Positions 48,755-62,082 of a stretch of DNA of 64,000 nt are shown in pieces. Numbering within the stretch: the stretch's first letter is position 1; every line of letters begins with the position of its first letter. The stretch comes from Eonycteris spelaea. Taxonomy: Eukaryota > Chordata > Mammalia > Chiroptera > Pteropodidae. A program made the position numbers and the translations under genes. A model generated the notes under the pieces. That model ran no database searches. It saw nothing but the letters and a program-made list of their open reading frames with translations, and was not told the DNA's origin. Location: the NCBI GenBank assembly GCA_003508835.1, contig PUFA01000571.1, positions 121,592 through 185,591 of the forward strand, read 5' to 3'.

Positions 48755-48935
48755 AGATCAGTTGTTATTAACACTGGCTGCACATTAGAATCACATGAGA
48801 ACTTAAAAACAATACTGGTGCTGATATCCCACTCAAAACTAATTGAATAAAATCTCTATTGGTAAATCCTGGGCATTACTATTTTTTAGTACATCTTAGG
48901 TGATTCTGATATGAAGCATGTTCAAGAAACACTGT
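48755..48935 (+). repeat. MER5-like hAT element
   Basis: 'TGGCTGCACATTAGAATCAC' near 48777 to 'TAGGTGATTCTGATATG' near 48897 with an end like 'CAAGAAACACTG' matches the MER5 layout including the degraded inverted termini. Confidence 0.75.
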
Positions 48936-48939
48936 TCTA

Positions 48940-49095
48940 GATGAATATGCCTCAAACTTATATGTATGTAAAAATCAAATGTGGATTTGATGAACTGTAG
49001 GTTCTCATTCAGTAGATCTGATAGCTGAAATTTCTAACAACTTCTCAGGGATTTCAATACTGCCGGGTTCATAAACCACACCTGGAGTAGCAAAG
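48940..49095 (+). repeat. Second MER5-like element or decayed piece
   Basis: 'TTCTCATTCAGTAGATCTG' near 49003 followed by 'GAAATTTCTAACAACTTCTC' near 49027 repeats the MER5 core pattern directly after the previous copy. Confidence 0.6.
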
Positions 49096-50039
49096 GTTCA
49101 AATGAAAGTAGTTAACGACCTAATAATGTGTTTGTAATTAAGATAATGAAGAATTTGTAGAAGAGATATTGCTTAAATAAATGCCAGGTGTGTTCTTTGG
49201 CCTGTAAAAAATATTTTCAGAAACTTTTTTGCCTATGTCACCAGACAGTATCATTTCTCTTGATGTTTGTCCTTGAAAAATACTTTTTTCAAATTCTTCT
49301 GTTGAATAACCATCACTTTTTCCCCCAAGTGTTCAGGATTTTAAAATGCTTCTAAATAGAAATACAATATGTCTGATTTGACTGCTCTCCAAACAGGAAG
49401 GCGTTAGTTTGTGGGAGTGTGTGCATGGAACGGAGCTAGGTAGGGCTTTCTGTCTTATTTGAACCATCTCCTGCTAAGCGCTGAGAGGCCTGCCTAGCCC
49501 AGCACTGAGATGGCGTTATGGTTCTGTGGCTACGCAGGGAAAGGAGACTCACCCACTCATTTTGTGATGAGTCTCAGTCTTACTATTGCCTCAGATCTTT
49601 TTTATTTTTAATTTTTTTCAAGTACTAGAGATCGCCAAGATAGCAAAGGATGTAAAACATCCCAGAAATATCTGTGACTCTATGAGTGGGTGGTGATAAA
49701 AATGTGAAACTATGGTTAAAAGTATAATTTTAGAAAAATTAGAATGACTAAACTGGGTCTTAAACTTTATATCTAGAGATACTTTGTTAAAGGGAAAAAA
49801 AAACACACAGGTTTGTTAGTCAATATTAGGACTTGTTACTGAGGTTTTAAAATTGAGACTCATGACTACTCTATCTTGTCCTTCTTTCTTCCATCAGGTA
49901 GTGTTCTCTGCCTTTCTGAGAATACTTGTTTTTGTCAGTCAATTATTTTATCCCGTTATTAAGTCCTTAACTTCCCTCACTCTTCCCCTCTTAGTGCCAT
50001 GCAAATCATCTCTGCCTTCTAGTCTCTTTGAGTAAAATG
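49096..50039. other. Unrecognised sequence
   Basis: 49390-49560 is GC-richer than its surroundings but matches nothing I know. No gene was seen. Confidence 0.4.
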
Positions 50040-50265
50040 GCTAACCTTTGTAGACTTTTTACTCTATGATAGATAATGTCCTAAGCCCTTTATATGTGGT
50101 AATCCATTTCATCTTCCAAGAAATTTTGAGAGGTGTTTTGTTTTGTTTTGTTTTGTTTTGTTTTTCTATTTTCCTGGAGAGGAAACTGAGACACACAGCA
50201 GTTGAATAACTTCCTGAAGGCAATACTGCTTGTAAGCAAAAAGCTCGGCTCAAGCCTTGGTTGTC
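50040..50265 (-). repeat. MIR, reverse, split by a (TTTTG)n microsatellite
   Basis: 'CCTAAGCCCTTTATATGTGG' near 50080 and 'GAGGAAACTGAGACACACAG' near 50178 are the halves of a reversed MIR. Between them, 50135-50161 is a run of TTTTG units. Confidence 0.8.
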
Positions 50266-50379
50266 ACTTCTGTAAAATCATTGTCATCTCTCACAGCATC
50301 ACCCTGAGGACAGCACTCACACCCACACAGCAGCCTGGGTAGAATATCCCGTATTTTTTGTGTGTCTCAAGGCGCAGTT

Positions 50380-50605
50380 TGTTTAACAATAACTAACACA
50401 CATAACGTTTACTATCTGTTTCGGTCCAGTCAAAACACTGGAGATGTACTAACTCAGCCCTCATGGCAAGCCCTTGGGGTTAAGCATTAATTTTACTCGC
50501 ACTGCAGGTGAAAACTGAGGCACTGAGAGGTGAAGAGCCCCCCAGGTTCATCCAGCCAGTGGCCGATCGGTTCACGAACACAGCCTGTCAGGCCCCAGAG
50601 CTGGT
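50380..50605 (-). repeat. MIR, reverse
   Basis: 'TGAAAACTGAGGCACTGAG' near 50508 and 'GTTCATCCAGCCAGTGGCC' near 50544 followed by the GC-rich tRNA-like end mark a reversed MIR. Confidence 0.8.
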
Positions 50606-51799
50606 GCTCTCAGCCGCCTGGCTTTGCCTGCCCTGGGGATCATGAGGATATAGTCACCTTCTTGTCTTGTGGGATAACCCACCTAATCCTTTTCAAAAAG
50701 AAAATACACAGGCTCCCACAATGCTGCTTAGTGATTTATGAATGTACAATTTCATCTTAGAATTTAGACATATTTCCCACAAGTAGGCCCTAAGGAATTA
50801 TAAGATGCCTGTTTGCATGCTATATAGCTTCTTTAAAATTCTGACCACATCTCGAGTTAGGAAATATGAATTTAAGGTAAATAAATTCTCTGCAATCTTT
50901 GTCAGTCAGCCTTGGGACTGACAGGCTGAATAAATATGTTAAATTACCATTTTTATAAGCGATTTAAAAAGTGTCTGTTAACAGTTTGGAAAAGTCAAAC
51001 CATCACTGTGGTGGGAGTGACCACACACATGGGTTTGCCTTAGACTTCACGCCACTGCAAGGCCACCACACGTGTCTACCAAAGCCACCGCTTTGAGAGC
51101 ACACACATCGCTTTGAGTGCTGCCAGACTGCTCCCTTAGTGGCCCTGCCCTCAAGCCATGTGTTTGTGTCTGACTTCACTTTACACTTTTACGAAGTTCA
51201 TTTTAACTGAACAGAGGCAATTAACCAATGATGTTCTATTTAATTTTTTTTTTTTTCCCTTGCAAGGGGCTAATTACACCAGAGTGTAGTCATACTCCTA
51301 GGTGCAATATAATGAGTTAAAAATCTTTTCTGAAATATTTTTTTTATTTAATAAGAAAAATGGGTGTTGGTTTTCCAAAAACCTTTAAAAAATCAATTTT
51401 AAGAGAGAAGTCTGAGATTTATGGTGAAAACTAAGTTAATTTAAAGTAGATTTAAAAAAATATAATACTTTCCTAAACAAACACAAAGACTTAGATAATG
51501 CTTTATTTCACTAATGAACTAGAATGACTTTTCAAAATATTAGAATTTACATTTGAAAGGAAAAGTTGGGAAAATTTTCTTGACTATATCTTTTTCATCT
51601 ACACTGACTTATAATCGTACGTACATTAAGACGATTCAATTAATCACACATATTTTTTTTTTTTGACATTTACAAGTTTGTGTGTAAAATACCGAGTGAT
51701 TGATTAGTTTTTACAGCAAATACTATTATAGAACAGAAAGAATTCGTCTACCCGGCGCTTAGCAGAGCTAAACACTAAACACCGAGAACTGCAGTGGAG
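50606..51799. other. Unrecognised AT-rich sequence
   Basis: No gene was seen. Poly-T runs occur near 51245-51258 and 51653-51664. Confidence 0.4.
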
Positions 51800-52170
51800 A
51801 AAGACTGGCTATTTTACTGATGAACGGCGCCATCCAAGAGAAGGGGAACTAGTGCTCAAAAGCCCATGCTCCCCAATGGCGTGTAGGTTACAGATGTTAT
51901 AGGGCAAAATCACAAGACACCGAGGGTTACAGGTTTGAAACCGTGTTGGGAATGATCGGTTGAAGGTGAGGTAAAGGTAATGAATCGTGATTGAGGTGTT
52001 AAGGACAATCCTGAGGTCTTTTCCAGAGTCCCCCTGTCTGGTCTCAAGGGAAAGTAGGCAGGGAGTCATTCCACCTTAGAGCTCAGGAACTGAAACAGAA
52101 CTAAGGCCCTTATCTTTAGCCTGCCAGAGGTTCAGACCATGTGACCTAATATTAGTTAGGTCTGGGCTAC
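51800..52170. repeat. Probable repeat of unknown family, LTR-like composition
   Basis: The block is more GC-rich than its surroundings, with sharp composition edges. I could not match it to a family. It has no polyadenylation signal and no clear termini. Confidence 0.3.
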
Positions 52171-54559
52171 TGTCTTTTGCTGCCTTGGGGGGTTGCTAAT
52201 TATCCCTGGGGAAAAGGGTAGGTATCTAATGAGTATATATAGAGAGGAAGCAAATTTAATCAGTCGTAAGCACCCTTCATTTCAATAGTTGTGTGTGTGT
52301 GTGTGTGTGTGTGTGTTTTTAATGTTAAGGAATAAGCTTCTTGTCTCTGCATTTTTCTTTAAGCCTTACTATATTTTGAAGCCTTACTATACTTTATCAT
52401 CACTCAGGAATATAGCAACTGCAACTAAATGTCATTTTATTATCCATCCATCCATTCATTCATTCTTCATTCTACAAGCATCTTACATTATATTAGTTAT
52501 TAGTAGTACTTAGTATACCACAAATTCTATATGACTGCATAAACCTATAAATTTGAGCATTCTGCATCTTGAAAATAAATGAGTCTGAGTTAATTGAAAG
52601 TCTTGCTAAGCTCTGATGACATATAAGCTCTATGGTAAACAGTGTGCTCTGTTGTAGTGATGAAAATCCATGTTAGAGATTCATGGTTTACTCTCAGTCG
52701 AGTGACTTCATTAATCTAAACCACATCTATATGGAATAACAGTATCTCTCCCTTATGGCTGCTAAATGTATTACAGATAGTATATAGCAAACAATCCCAA
52801 ATGTTAAATATTATTTTCAAAAAGTTAAGAGAAATATCAGGAACATTAAAATCACCCTCTAAGAAAGGGAAGAAATCACTAGGAGTCTTGGTTGTCAGCA
52901 TGAGGATGGCTTTTGATGGTGTTATAAATGATGGATTAATGACCATTAAGAATAGCTTGAAACAGTTTACAATTGTCATATGCTATTTACATTACTGCCT
53001 AGGTATGTTTAATTAGGACCATTTGGAAACGAGGAGTTTACAGAAGGAATCAGACTATTATTTATTTAAATGTTATGTTTCCACTAAACTTAATTTTTGT
53101 TATCTTCATTGGTTCTTTCCAGACAGTCAGAGAAGGCAAAAACTAATCTAGAGGGTCAATATAACAAAACTTACTTTGATATTGGATGTGAGTTACAATG
53201 AGGTATTCTGATACTATCGTAACTTTGATTCTAATTTGAAGTAATACATAAAAATTCTTGGATTTGTCAGCATAATGATCTGAATGTCATTGCAATAATT
53301 TGTACACTAGTCTTGTGTAGGGCCAGACTAAACAGAAACTGATGTTATAGCTTTAAACACAGTCACATCAGGTTTTCCTCACACATGTCACACCTCTCGG
53401 TGATACCCCTGTTTACTCAAAAAAGCCAAGCTTTGAATTGCTTCTTATTGATGTCTTCTGTGAAATATTAGAAGTACACATTGACTAAATCTATGAGTTA
53501 TATGAATTTAAATCAGAATCGCATACCATGTTTTTATCCACAAGAGTCTGTATGAAGATAACATAATTTTCATTTGATAAATATTAAGGCTTGCCATGTG
53601 AACGTCGTCTCATAAAATTTTAAAGTGTATAACAAATGTCCAAGTTACTCTTTAATCCTCTAGCATACAAAGATTATTATTCTAATTTTACAATATTAGA
53701 TTCTAGAAAATAAGATATCAGAATACTCAGTGGTTAAAAAACAAATAAATGACATCTGACAACAGTCAAATGGAGAAAAATAAAGAGATTCTAATTATCT
53801 AGCCAGTGTGTCAATGAATAATGTATGATAGATTCTTACAATAAAATACCTTATATGTTACTAGAATAGCTTTATTAATATCAAAGAAGCAAAAATACCA
53901 ACTTTAAGTTGTTGTAGAACCAAAGAGCCAGATGACAATTTTTTTTCTGTGACTCTGCCTAAGTTTGAGACATACTGACCCCACTCTTGATTCTAATATA
54001 GGACGCCTACTACCATCTGGAAAAGGCCTTATCACTGGAAATGTGACATCTTTTGCAAATTATTTCCTTTTATGCTGCACATCTATAATTGCCAACTCTC
54101 TCACAGTCAGGAAGAACTTTTAATGTTTTTTAAAATGTGATTTTGGGGGGGACTGACTTGTTGACTCTGAGTCATTTCTGTGATGTTTTGATGAAATTCT
54201 TTCAATTTAATGGATCTTGGAGTCATGCCAAACCATATTTGGTTTCAGCAACAATTAAGAATGTGGTATTTGAAAATTTGTTGGATATGTAAAGGATATG
54301 CAAAATCCTATTGCAACATGAACACAGGTTTCTAAACAAGACCATATGTTGCTGGTAGACCTTAGCTAGTATTTAAAATCTGTTGGTTTCTATAAACATT
54401 ACATTTAGAAGAGAATGTTAAATTCTTCCTTTAATACATCAAAGTTAGAAAAATTATTGCTTCTGATAAATAGTATTTTATCAGATTATTCTAAGAACCA
54501 AATAAAGGGAAAGACAGAAGAATGAAAGAAGGAGAATTTTTTTTTTAGCATGTATGTCA
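52171..54559. other. AT-rich sequence with a (GT)n microsatellite
   Basis: A (GT)n run at 52290-52316 is clear. A short tandem duplication (about 18 bp, AGCCTTACTATA...) lies at about 52361-52397, and a TCCATCCATCCATTCATTC tract near 52442. No gene was recognised. Confidence 0.6.
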
Positions 54560-55110
54560 GTGAGCGAAGATGAAGAGTTATGACGACAAAGGAACTGGAG
54601 ATGAAGATGTCTGAACCCCACTCTTCTGGGTTTCGATTTGGCCAATCTGGTTGTCCATGTCAGAGGCTAGGTTTTCCTTCAAAGGCTGGAGTCAGGATTG
54701 AAGTGTTCCTTCTAAGGAAGTCTGGACTCAAGAGTCTTAGTGACACACCAATTAGAGAAAATTTATTATGAAATGCTAGGAAGACCAAGAATGCCGCTCT
54801 GCCATGCAACTATACGTAGTCCAACGATCCAATAGCTGGACTAAGAGACACAGTACATGAAGGAGGGTTTGGGACCAGTGAAGTGGACACAAGGTAGAAT
54901 CACAACAGCCTCAGAGATCTGTGATTCTTTTTTATGTTCGAATTCTTGAGCGTTTCAGGCAGGAAGAAAGAGTAGAACTGGAAGGAGGAGGAAATATGAC
55001 AGGAGCCATCCTAAAGATATGCTTTCTTCTCTAAGTTATAGAAAAAAAGGAGGACTAGATGGAAAGAAGAGAAACTTTTATAAGATGGATACACTTATAC
55101 TACATGGAAT
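54560..55110. repeat. Probable unclassified repeat block
   Basis: This moderately GC-rich block interrupts AT-rich DNA. It holds a short open frame (54580-54771) with no recognised homology. An LTR of unknown family is possible. Confidence is low. Confidence 0.3.
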
Positions 55111-55689
55111 GGTGGTGGTGAGAGGTGCAGAATAGGTGTCATATCACAGTTAAAACCAAATAAAACAACTTAATGTTTTTATACCTGTATTGTGGCTATC
55201 TATTATTGAATTGCATATGAGTTTGGGGGAGACAATAAAGGCATGTTCTGGGTTTCTGTCTAACCAGTTAGTGAATGGTGATGACGCTGTCTGAGAAAGA
55301 TTACACCAGCAGCTGTCAAATGATCCACCCTGGATGTCCCTGAGACCCTTGAAGTGTATGTGTGAAATCAAAATCATTTCCATAATAATCCAAGACACAA
55401 TAGGCTTTTGAAATTCTCATTCTCATGAGTGTTCGTAGAATTTTCAAAGACTGCACATCGTGTCATAACATCATTGCTCTACTGGGCAACAACATCATAT
55501 GTTTATTCTCGTGTTTAATGTTAGTTATAATTACTGAGTCAGTAAGACAGCTATAATTCAAAAGAAGCTCTTTGGAGTCCTCCATTATTTGAAAAACTCT
55601 ATAACAGACATTCGATAATTTTAAAAAGTAGTCCTTGAAAATGGCAATGACCAAAGCTCAGGTAAGAGAAATAGATGGCTAGAATAGCT

Positions 55690-56250
55690 CTATTGTCTTT
55701 AAGGAAATCAAATACATAATTAAAAGCTTCCTATAAATAATATTCCAGGCCTAGATGGCTTACTGTTAAATTATTTCTGACATTTAAGGAAGAAATGATA
55801 CCAATTTTATGAATTCTTTAAAAAAAGTAGAGAACAAGGAACAATTTTCTCATTTTTGAGTCCTGTATTACCTGATATAGAAACAAAAGACAGAAAGGTA
55901 CTACAAAAAAGAAAGAAAACTACAAAGCAATATACTTCAAAATAAAACACAAATTTTAATTTATATATATATCCTAGTGAGGCTTACCCAGAAATGAAAG
56001 AAGGCTTAACATTTGAAAATCAATCAAATAATTCACTATATTAAGATAAAAAAATGAAAAAAATAAATGACTCAATAAATGCAAAAAAAAAAAAGGTATT
56101 TGACAACAGTCAATACCTTGTCGTAAAAATTTCTCAAATTTCTCAGCAAATTGGATATTGAAGAGAATTTCCTTAATTAAATAAAGAACATCTAGAGAAA
56201 TCCTATGGATAGCATCAAACTTAATGGTGAAGTACTGAATTTCTTAAATA
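55690..56250 (+). mobile_element. Ancient LINE-1 ORF2 fragment
   Basis: 'AATATTCCAGGCCTAGATGG' near 55740, 'AAGCAATATACTTC' near 55925, 'TTCACTATATTAAGATAA' near 56033 and 'GATAGCATCAAACTTAATGG' near 56207 are co-linear with the reverse transcriptase region of L1 ORF2. No frame is open. Confidence 0.8.
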
Positions 56251-56454
56251 TTAACAATGTCCCCTCTATTTTACAATTTTACAGGTTTAATAGTTATTGG
56301 ATCACATTAAACTTAAGCCACATTCAAACCAACAGATAAACAGCTGATCCTTGAAAGATTCCTTCAGGGAAACCAGGATGGGAGGATGGGGGATTAAGTA
56401 GACGGTGCTATTTCTTCTTTGTTTGTAGTGCCCACGTCAATGCAGCCTATTTTA

Positions 56455-56457
<3 letters not shown>

Positions 56458-56496
<39 letters not shown>
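56458..56496. repeat. (TTA)n microsatellite
   Basis: About 12 TTA units follow a TTTTA-rich lead. Confidence 0.97.
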
Positions 56497-59079
56497 TGTT
56501 TTAGAGTTGCTAAAGTGTTTCAAATGTATAGGTATACTGGAAGTGCTTAGAGGGGCTGTGTCAAAATTACATATCTAAAAGCCATTGTGTTCCACCTTTC
56601 TGACCTTCAATATCGTGATTTTAAAAAAAGGATGGCACCATCTTCCTTCCATCTATCACAAGGATGTCAAAAAGACGTATATGATGACATATGGCAGTAC
56701 AGTTTATAAATTCCAATGTGAAATACATCGTTTTGAAAAAGTTTCTTTTTCTTCTAAAATTTCAAGCTCCATTTAAGTTTTCTTAAAGACTATTTAGTAG
56801 ACATTTATTGACTCTTTCTCATTTACGTTGCTTTCCTTAAATTTTTCTAGTTTCTAACGAAGGTAAACCTAGAAATCAACGCTTGCACTAAGACTGAACT
56901 GATTTGGGCATATGATCCTGGCTGAGCCTATCATCTTTCTTTCAAGAATTTGAATTTACACAAGTATTTTTCAGACAATGTTCAGGAATCGTAAGATTAT
57001 GTAAGGTCGTAGTCAGAGTTGGTGCGAATTATCTGGTGAACTGAAATTATGAGGAAACTGAAACTAAGAACCTGACAGACGAAGGTTTTCCGAGAAAATG
57101 GAGGGAAAGGTAGGCAGAGCCTGGCTTTCCGAGGCTCTGGCCTGGAGGAAAGAGGAGAGAGCTGCTGCCGGTTTAGGTTCAGCGGTTTATCTGATTCCTG
57201 ATGTAAATCTCCCTTCACTTAGGAAAGCTACTAGGGTGTCAGTTTGTAGCAACCGAACGATCTCTGACTAACTGGATCAAGGGAGCTCACCCTCTGTATG
57301 AAACATTCCTTGACTCACTTCAAACTGCCTTCAAAAAAAACATACATTAGACTTACTTTTCACTTTATTCTTGTTACTAAATTGTCATCTCTAGACTTAG
57401 CTTTCATTTTTTCAGTTTGTATAAGTGTTCGAAAAATATTGTCCATATCTTTTAAATGATTTTGTATATATAGAAAAAAAATAGATTTTTATTGTAAATA
57501 AAGCAATGTTAGAGTTCAGTGTTTTTTGTAGTAGTCAACTTATTTCTTTATCTCTTTAGTTTTTTTCTTGCTACAAAGTTTTATGTTGTAAGGATTGCCC
57601 AGCTAATGTGGCACTTGCTGGAAAGTCAAGGTATTATCTGTACAGCTTAAATATTTATGAGTAATAAGAAACTGCAAGCTGAAGGGTGTGCCATTTAAAA
57701 AAGCTTTAATGATGTATTTAGCCCAAACTGAAACTTGTTTGGGGAGCACAACTGCATTTATTTAACGATACATGAAAATATTACTCTGTACTTGGCATAA
57801 CATCGGTAAGTAATTGGAAAACAGAAAATACCTAACTGTAGTTGGTGAGACTTTTACTGCTGGAAAAAAAAAAATTGCTACGATTATAGCAGGAGACTAT
57901 GTTAGCAAAAGAACTGTGCTTTGGGGCTTAAACGCAGGGAATATTAGTGCACATATGTCATGTCAATGCAGTCCCTGTGTCTTATTAAGGTGATTGGTCC
58001 CACGTGGGCGCTGGTGAGTAAATGTGATAGCACTGGCACTTGGCTGTGACACCTACAAACAGACGTCATTGGCAAATATTGCACTTATTCTAATTCAGAA
58101 CCACAGCTCTAATTAGACTTCCAAGACACGGTGGGATGGTGGATATTGGAGGCTTCCAATTAGACATAGGAGAAAAGGAATTCAAGCATGTAGGGAGATT
58201 ATTGGGGAGCCCTGGCATTTGTTTCATTGGCATATACTCTACCTTTCCCCCTGCCCTTTTTTTCCCTCTTCTTTTCCTTGAGAGACAAGGACCACTGAGG
58301 CTGAGTAGATCTCCATGATCTGTTTCAAGTGTGGCTAGTCCTGAGTCACAGTTGATTGAATTCACTATGGGTTTGTGGGTGGGTGGAAACGGGACCGATG
58401 AGAGAGAAAAGAAAGTCAGGACCACATTTCAGTGACCTAAGGGGAGAAGTGTCAAGTGGGATTTCAATGGACAAGATCACCCATGAAAACCCTTCTTCTG
58501 CCCAGGAAAAGGAACATTGGAGGGACGTTGGACTAGAAATGTTGGGCAGTTCACTTCTCAGCTTCCGGTGTTCTGGACCAAACTGAAAAGCATATGCCTA
58601 TCTACAAAATATCTACTCTGAAAACAACTCTAACTCCTCAATAAACAGCTCTAAAATTCATCTTAACTATTTAGTAATTAAGAACTTACTATGTGATAAC
58701 AATGATTTTGACCATCTAAGAATTAAAAAATCCATCGACTGTAATATATATGTGTGTGTATATATATATATAACATGTAGTATAATTTTCTTTTGTAAGT
58801 TAACATGGTGTGAATCAAAGAAATACTAAAATAATAAAAGTTATACATGCACATAGTTTCAAAGAATTCTATCGAATTAAAAAAAAAAGCAACAATATCC
58901 TTTTCCCTTTAAAACCTGAGTTATTTCATTTGATATTTACCTCCATGTGTCTATAAATATGCTAATTCTACTATGTTTCAATTTTTTAAAGCATATTGCC
59001 TTCCCCAATGGAAGAATAGGATTTATTCTTTTATACATACCTGTTAAAGAAAAAAAATTATTTCTGATATTTGTTAAAA
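56497..59079. other. Unrecognised sequence with a TA/TG-rich tract
   Basis: An alternating TA/TG tract lies at about 58743-58772. Overlapping short open frames at 58090-58586 have no splice or homology support. Otherwise nothing was recognised. Confidence 0.4.
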
Positions 59080-59545
59080 ATGCTAAGGAGGACTTTATTC
59101 ATGGCTATGGTGATGGGTGTCGAGACTATGACAATAGTGGAGAGAGATCGGGCTCATCTCTGAATATAGAGCGAAGACAGCTAGAAATTTGCCCCCAAGA
59201 AGCAGAGCGAAGGGTCAATGGATGGAAAATTACTAGGAGACATCAAGTGTAAGGGGAGTCACTAAGCTGACTTCACAGGATTTTGCAGAAGGCAGGCACG
59301 GGTGAGCAGATGTCAAGAGTGAGGGTGAAGAATTTCATCAGATATCAAGAATCGTATCAAGAGTGGGAGGAATTCTTGCTAACCTGACTCAGCAGGATTC
59401 TTGCTTGAATTGGGTAGGCAGGATAAAGACAGGGCTCAAGAACGAGGCCTAGTAGAAGAGAGGGCTCAGAGGAGCCTGTCTAAAGTTTGGTCAAGGAGAG
59501 TTTTTATCACATCTCCTTCCCCACTGCACCTAAATACCTCTCCTC
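59080..59545 (-). repeat. Probable LTR, minus strand
   Basis: Read on the minus strand it ends with AATAAAGTCCTCCTTAGC (near 59082-59099), a typical LTR polyadenylation signal and following bases. The block is purine-rich with internal near-repeats (GATGTCAAGAGTG..., ATCAAGAGTGG...). The family is uncertain. Confidence 0.5.
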
Positions 59546-59810
59546 TTCTCAGATGTCCATGGCATCATTTTTAGTTCAATCATAGTCAGTGTTTGCCTTA
59601 TGATATCACAAATAATATCATAATACACTTTAAGGCTCGGCTGTGTTGAATGGTTTATTGTAATGATATTTTCTTTCCTTTACAACCTATTGTTTCTCTG
59701 AGGTTAATTGCACTCCTTTTTTTTTTTGGTTTGTTTTCTATAATCAAATATTCCCCATGTTCTTCATAAGTACAAATCCCCCTCAACGTATTCGAACATA
59801 CCAGATTCTC

Positions 59811-59942
59811 TTGCTTCTCTCCCCTCACTTCTCTTTTTATTTTTTATCCTTGCTTCTTTCTTCTATCTTTTTCTTTTTCTTTTCTTTCTCTTTCCCTTCT
59901 TTCCCTTCCCTTTCTTCTCCTTTTCTTTGCTTTTATTTCCTT
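59811..59942. repeat. Polypyrimidine (CT-rich) tract
   Basis: About 130 bases of almost pure C/T on the + strand, with TTTCTT and TTTCCC blocks. It accounts for the Lys-rich end of the minus-strand open frame 59863-60177. Confidence 0.9.
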
Positions 59943-61127
59943 TACCCAGAGTCACGCTGGATATAATGGTGCTGGGATGAGCAGCTGTCCCTAAGCACTG
60001 TGTGGTCACAAAGAACAGGGCCCTGAGGATCCCATTCGTACAGTCCAGCTCCATCTTGACAGCACAATAGGAGCTTGCACTGCACATGGCACCGCATGTG
60101 ACCCACCCATGTCTATTTTCACAGACACATAGGGGTAGGGACCACCTGTTATCGTCAAACATGCGTCCTAGACTCATGGACCCACAACCACAGCAAGTAC
60201 GACAGGTGCCAAGTGTTATGTGAGGTCAAGTGATGGCATAGAGGTCAGAGAAACTGAGCAAAAGAGACACTTGTCCTGTCAGGGCTGATCCAAAAATGTC
60301 CTTGAACTCCTACCATGCCATGACCTTTTACCAGCTTAAGCTAGATAGCCATGGACCTTGGAGGCTGAACAACGTGACTGGTAGAGCCAAAAGAAAGAAG
60401 TGACCAAGGTATCTGATTCCACTTTCATATGAGGGAGGTGTCCTCAAGTTCAGAGATTAACATAGCTGATCTTCCACAATGGTAGAAGAGCAGTTAAAAT
60501 TGGAAGGGGGCCTGAGAAAGAAGTTTATTATTATACATTTGACTTTAACTTTTACTGTAGCTTTCCTGTCTCTCCATAATCCCTTTCTAAGGTAATGATG
60601 CTACCAATTTTTCAGTCTTTTGGGAATTCTGAATTGTTCATCAGGTTAGCTCTTGGTTTTTCTTACTCTTGGCTTAGAATTTAGTTTTCTCATGTCCTTT
60701 AAGGTGTTGGATATATCATTTTTTCCAACTTAAAAAGTCCTATCACTGCATCTTCTCTTTCATTCTCTTTCCATCCTGTGGATTTATGGGTGAAACAAAA
60801 CTGGCTTACTGTCATTTTGGTAGGAAGTGTTCAAGTTGACATTTATACCTGGAATTCCTATCTACTTTGCTTGATATTTCTGCTCTGATAATAAGAGCTA
60901 TATATATATGAATAGGGTTTGCTATTAAAGTTCTACTTAGGATCTGTCTATTTTCCCCTTGATTTATCTATTTAGTAGTTTTTGTGACCTAATAATGGCC
61001 TTTGCTTTTGTAGAGTCCTTTATATTACATAGAAGATTACATACATACATGTATGTGTGCATATTATGGTTTAGATATTTTCTTTTAGTACTCAAAATCT
61101 GTCTTTACAGCTCAGAGGTTATTACTG
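59943..61127. other. Unrecognised sequence
   Basis: 59943-60480 has repeat-like composition but no match I can name. 60500-61120 is AT-rich and unrecognised. Confidence 0.35.
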
Positions 61128-61268
61128 GAACTATTGTCCCAATTTTAAAAATAAGGCAACAGAGGCTTTGAGACGATGATAGATTTGCTCAAAGTTGCAG
61201 AGTGTCCAATAGACCTAGGACTTGAACTCACATCCTTTGATTTCAAATCACAGGCTCTTTCTACTTAA
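61128..61268 (-). repeat. MIR fragment, reverse
   Basis: 'ATAAGGCAACAGAGGCTTTG' near 61150, 'GCTCAAAGTTGCAGAG' near 61187 and 'GGACTTGAACTCACATCC' near 61219 are a reversed MIR. Confidence 0.8.
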
Positions 61269-62078
61269 ATGATTCACTTTTATTGATCAACAATTGTGCC
61301 TTCTCATAGTTGGTATTTGTCTGAAACTTGAGTAGTTTACACAATTGCTTCTATGATCTAGTAGAATTTATTTGCAGGGAGAGATGTATCAAAATCAATG
61401 ATTTTACAAATAATTTCAAAAAATATCAACAGAGACTTCCAAGAAAAGATTGCAGGTTGAACATACTCATCTATATTTTCCCTCTTCAAATTTCACAAAA
61501 TACTCTGAGTTTTGCTGTCATTGTTACTTTGTTTTGTTCTGTATTCAGTGATAAGAAAGCTTCTCTCCATGGATAAAGTTTAAGCTAAGACCTGAATATG
61601 GCCACTGTGGATGATGGCCTGTCTAACCACACACCACCTCTGGGCTTGGATTATAGTAAGAAAAATCCATAAATTCCAAGATTAAAGGAAAGAGTGTTAC
61701 CTGACAAGGGGATAGTATTCCTTTCACAGGAGAAAGCTTCTTTAAGGAGCTAAAAGAAAAACAAGAAACAGGAGAGTCAATATGCCTGGAGCAGAGAGAG
61801 AAAGGAGATGCAAGCAGGGAAGTAAAGGTACCAGATCAAGAGGAAGCTAAAAACCAGAATCACAGGCTTATTCTGAGTAAAAGTGATTTTCTAAGCATGA
61901 TATAAAGATTCTATGTAATAAGAACTCACTGGAGTAAAGTATTTAAACTAGTGTGTGCATATCAATATAAAATCTGTTTTCAGGTTTTCAAAGAACACTG
62001 TCTGCTGGGTAGAGAATTGAACAAAGGAAGATATATTTTCAGGATACATTTTGGAAGTTTTGTCACAAGGTTTACTAG
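61269..62078. other. Unrecognised sequence
   Basis: No gene or repeat was firmly identified upstream of ERV B. In particular no LTR is seen on this side. Confidence 0.45.
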
Positions 62079-62082
62079 TTAA

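Noticed and set aside
59863..60177. Lys-rich minus-strand frame
   Set aside because: Its basic end is simply the translation of the polypyrimidine tract on the opposite strand.
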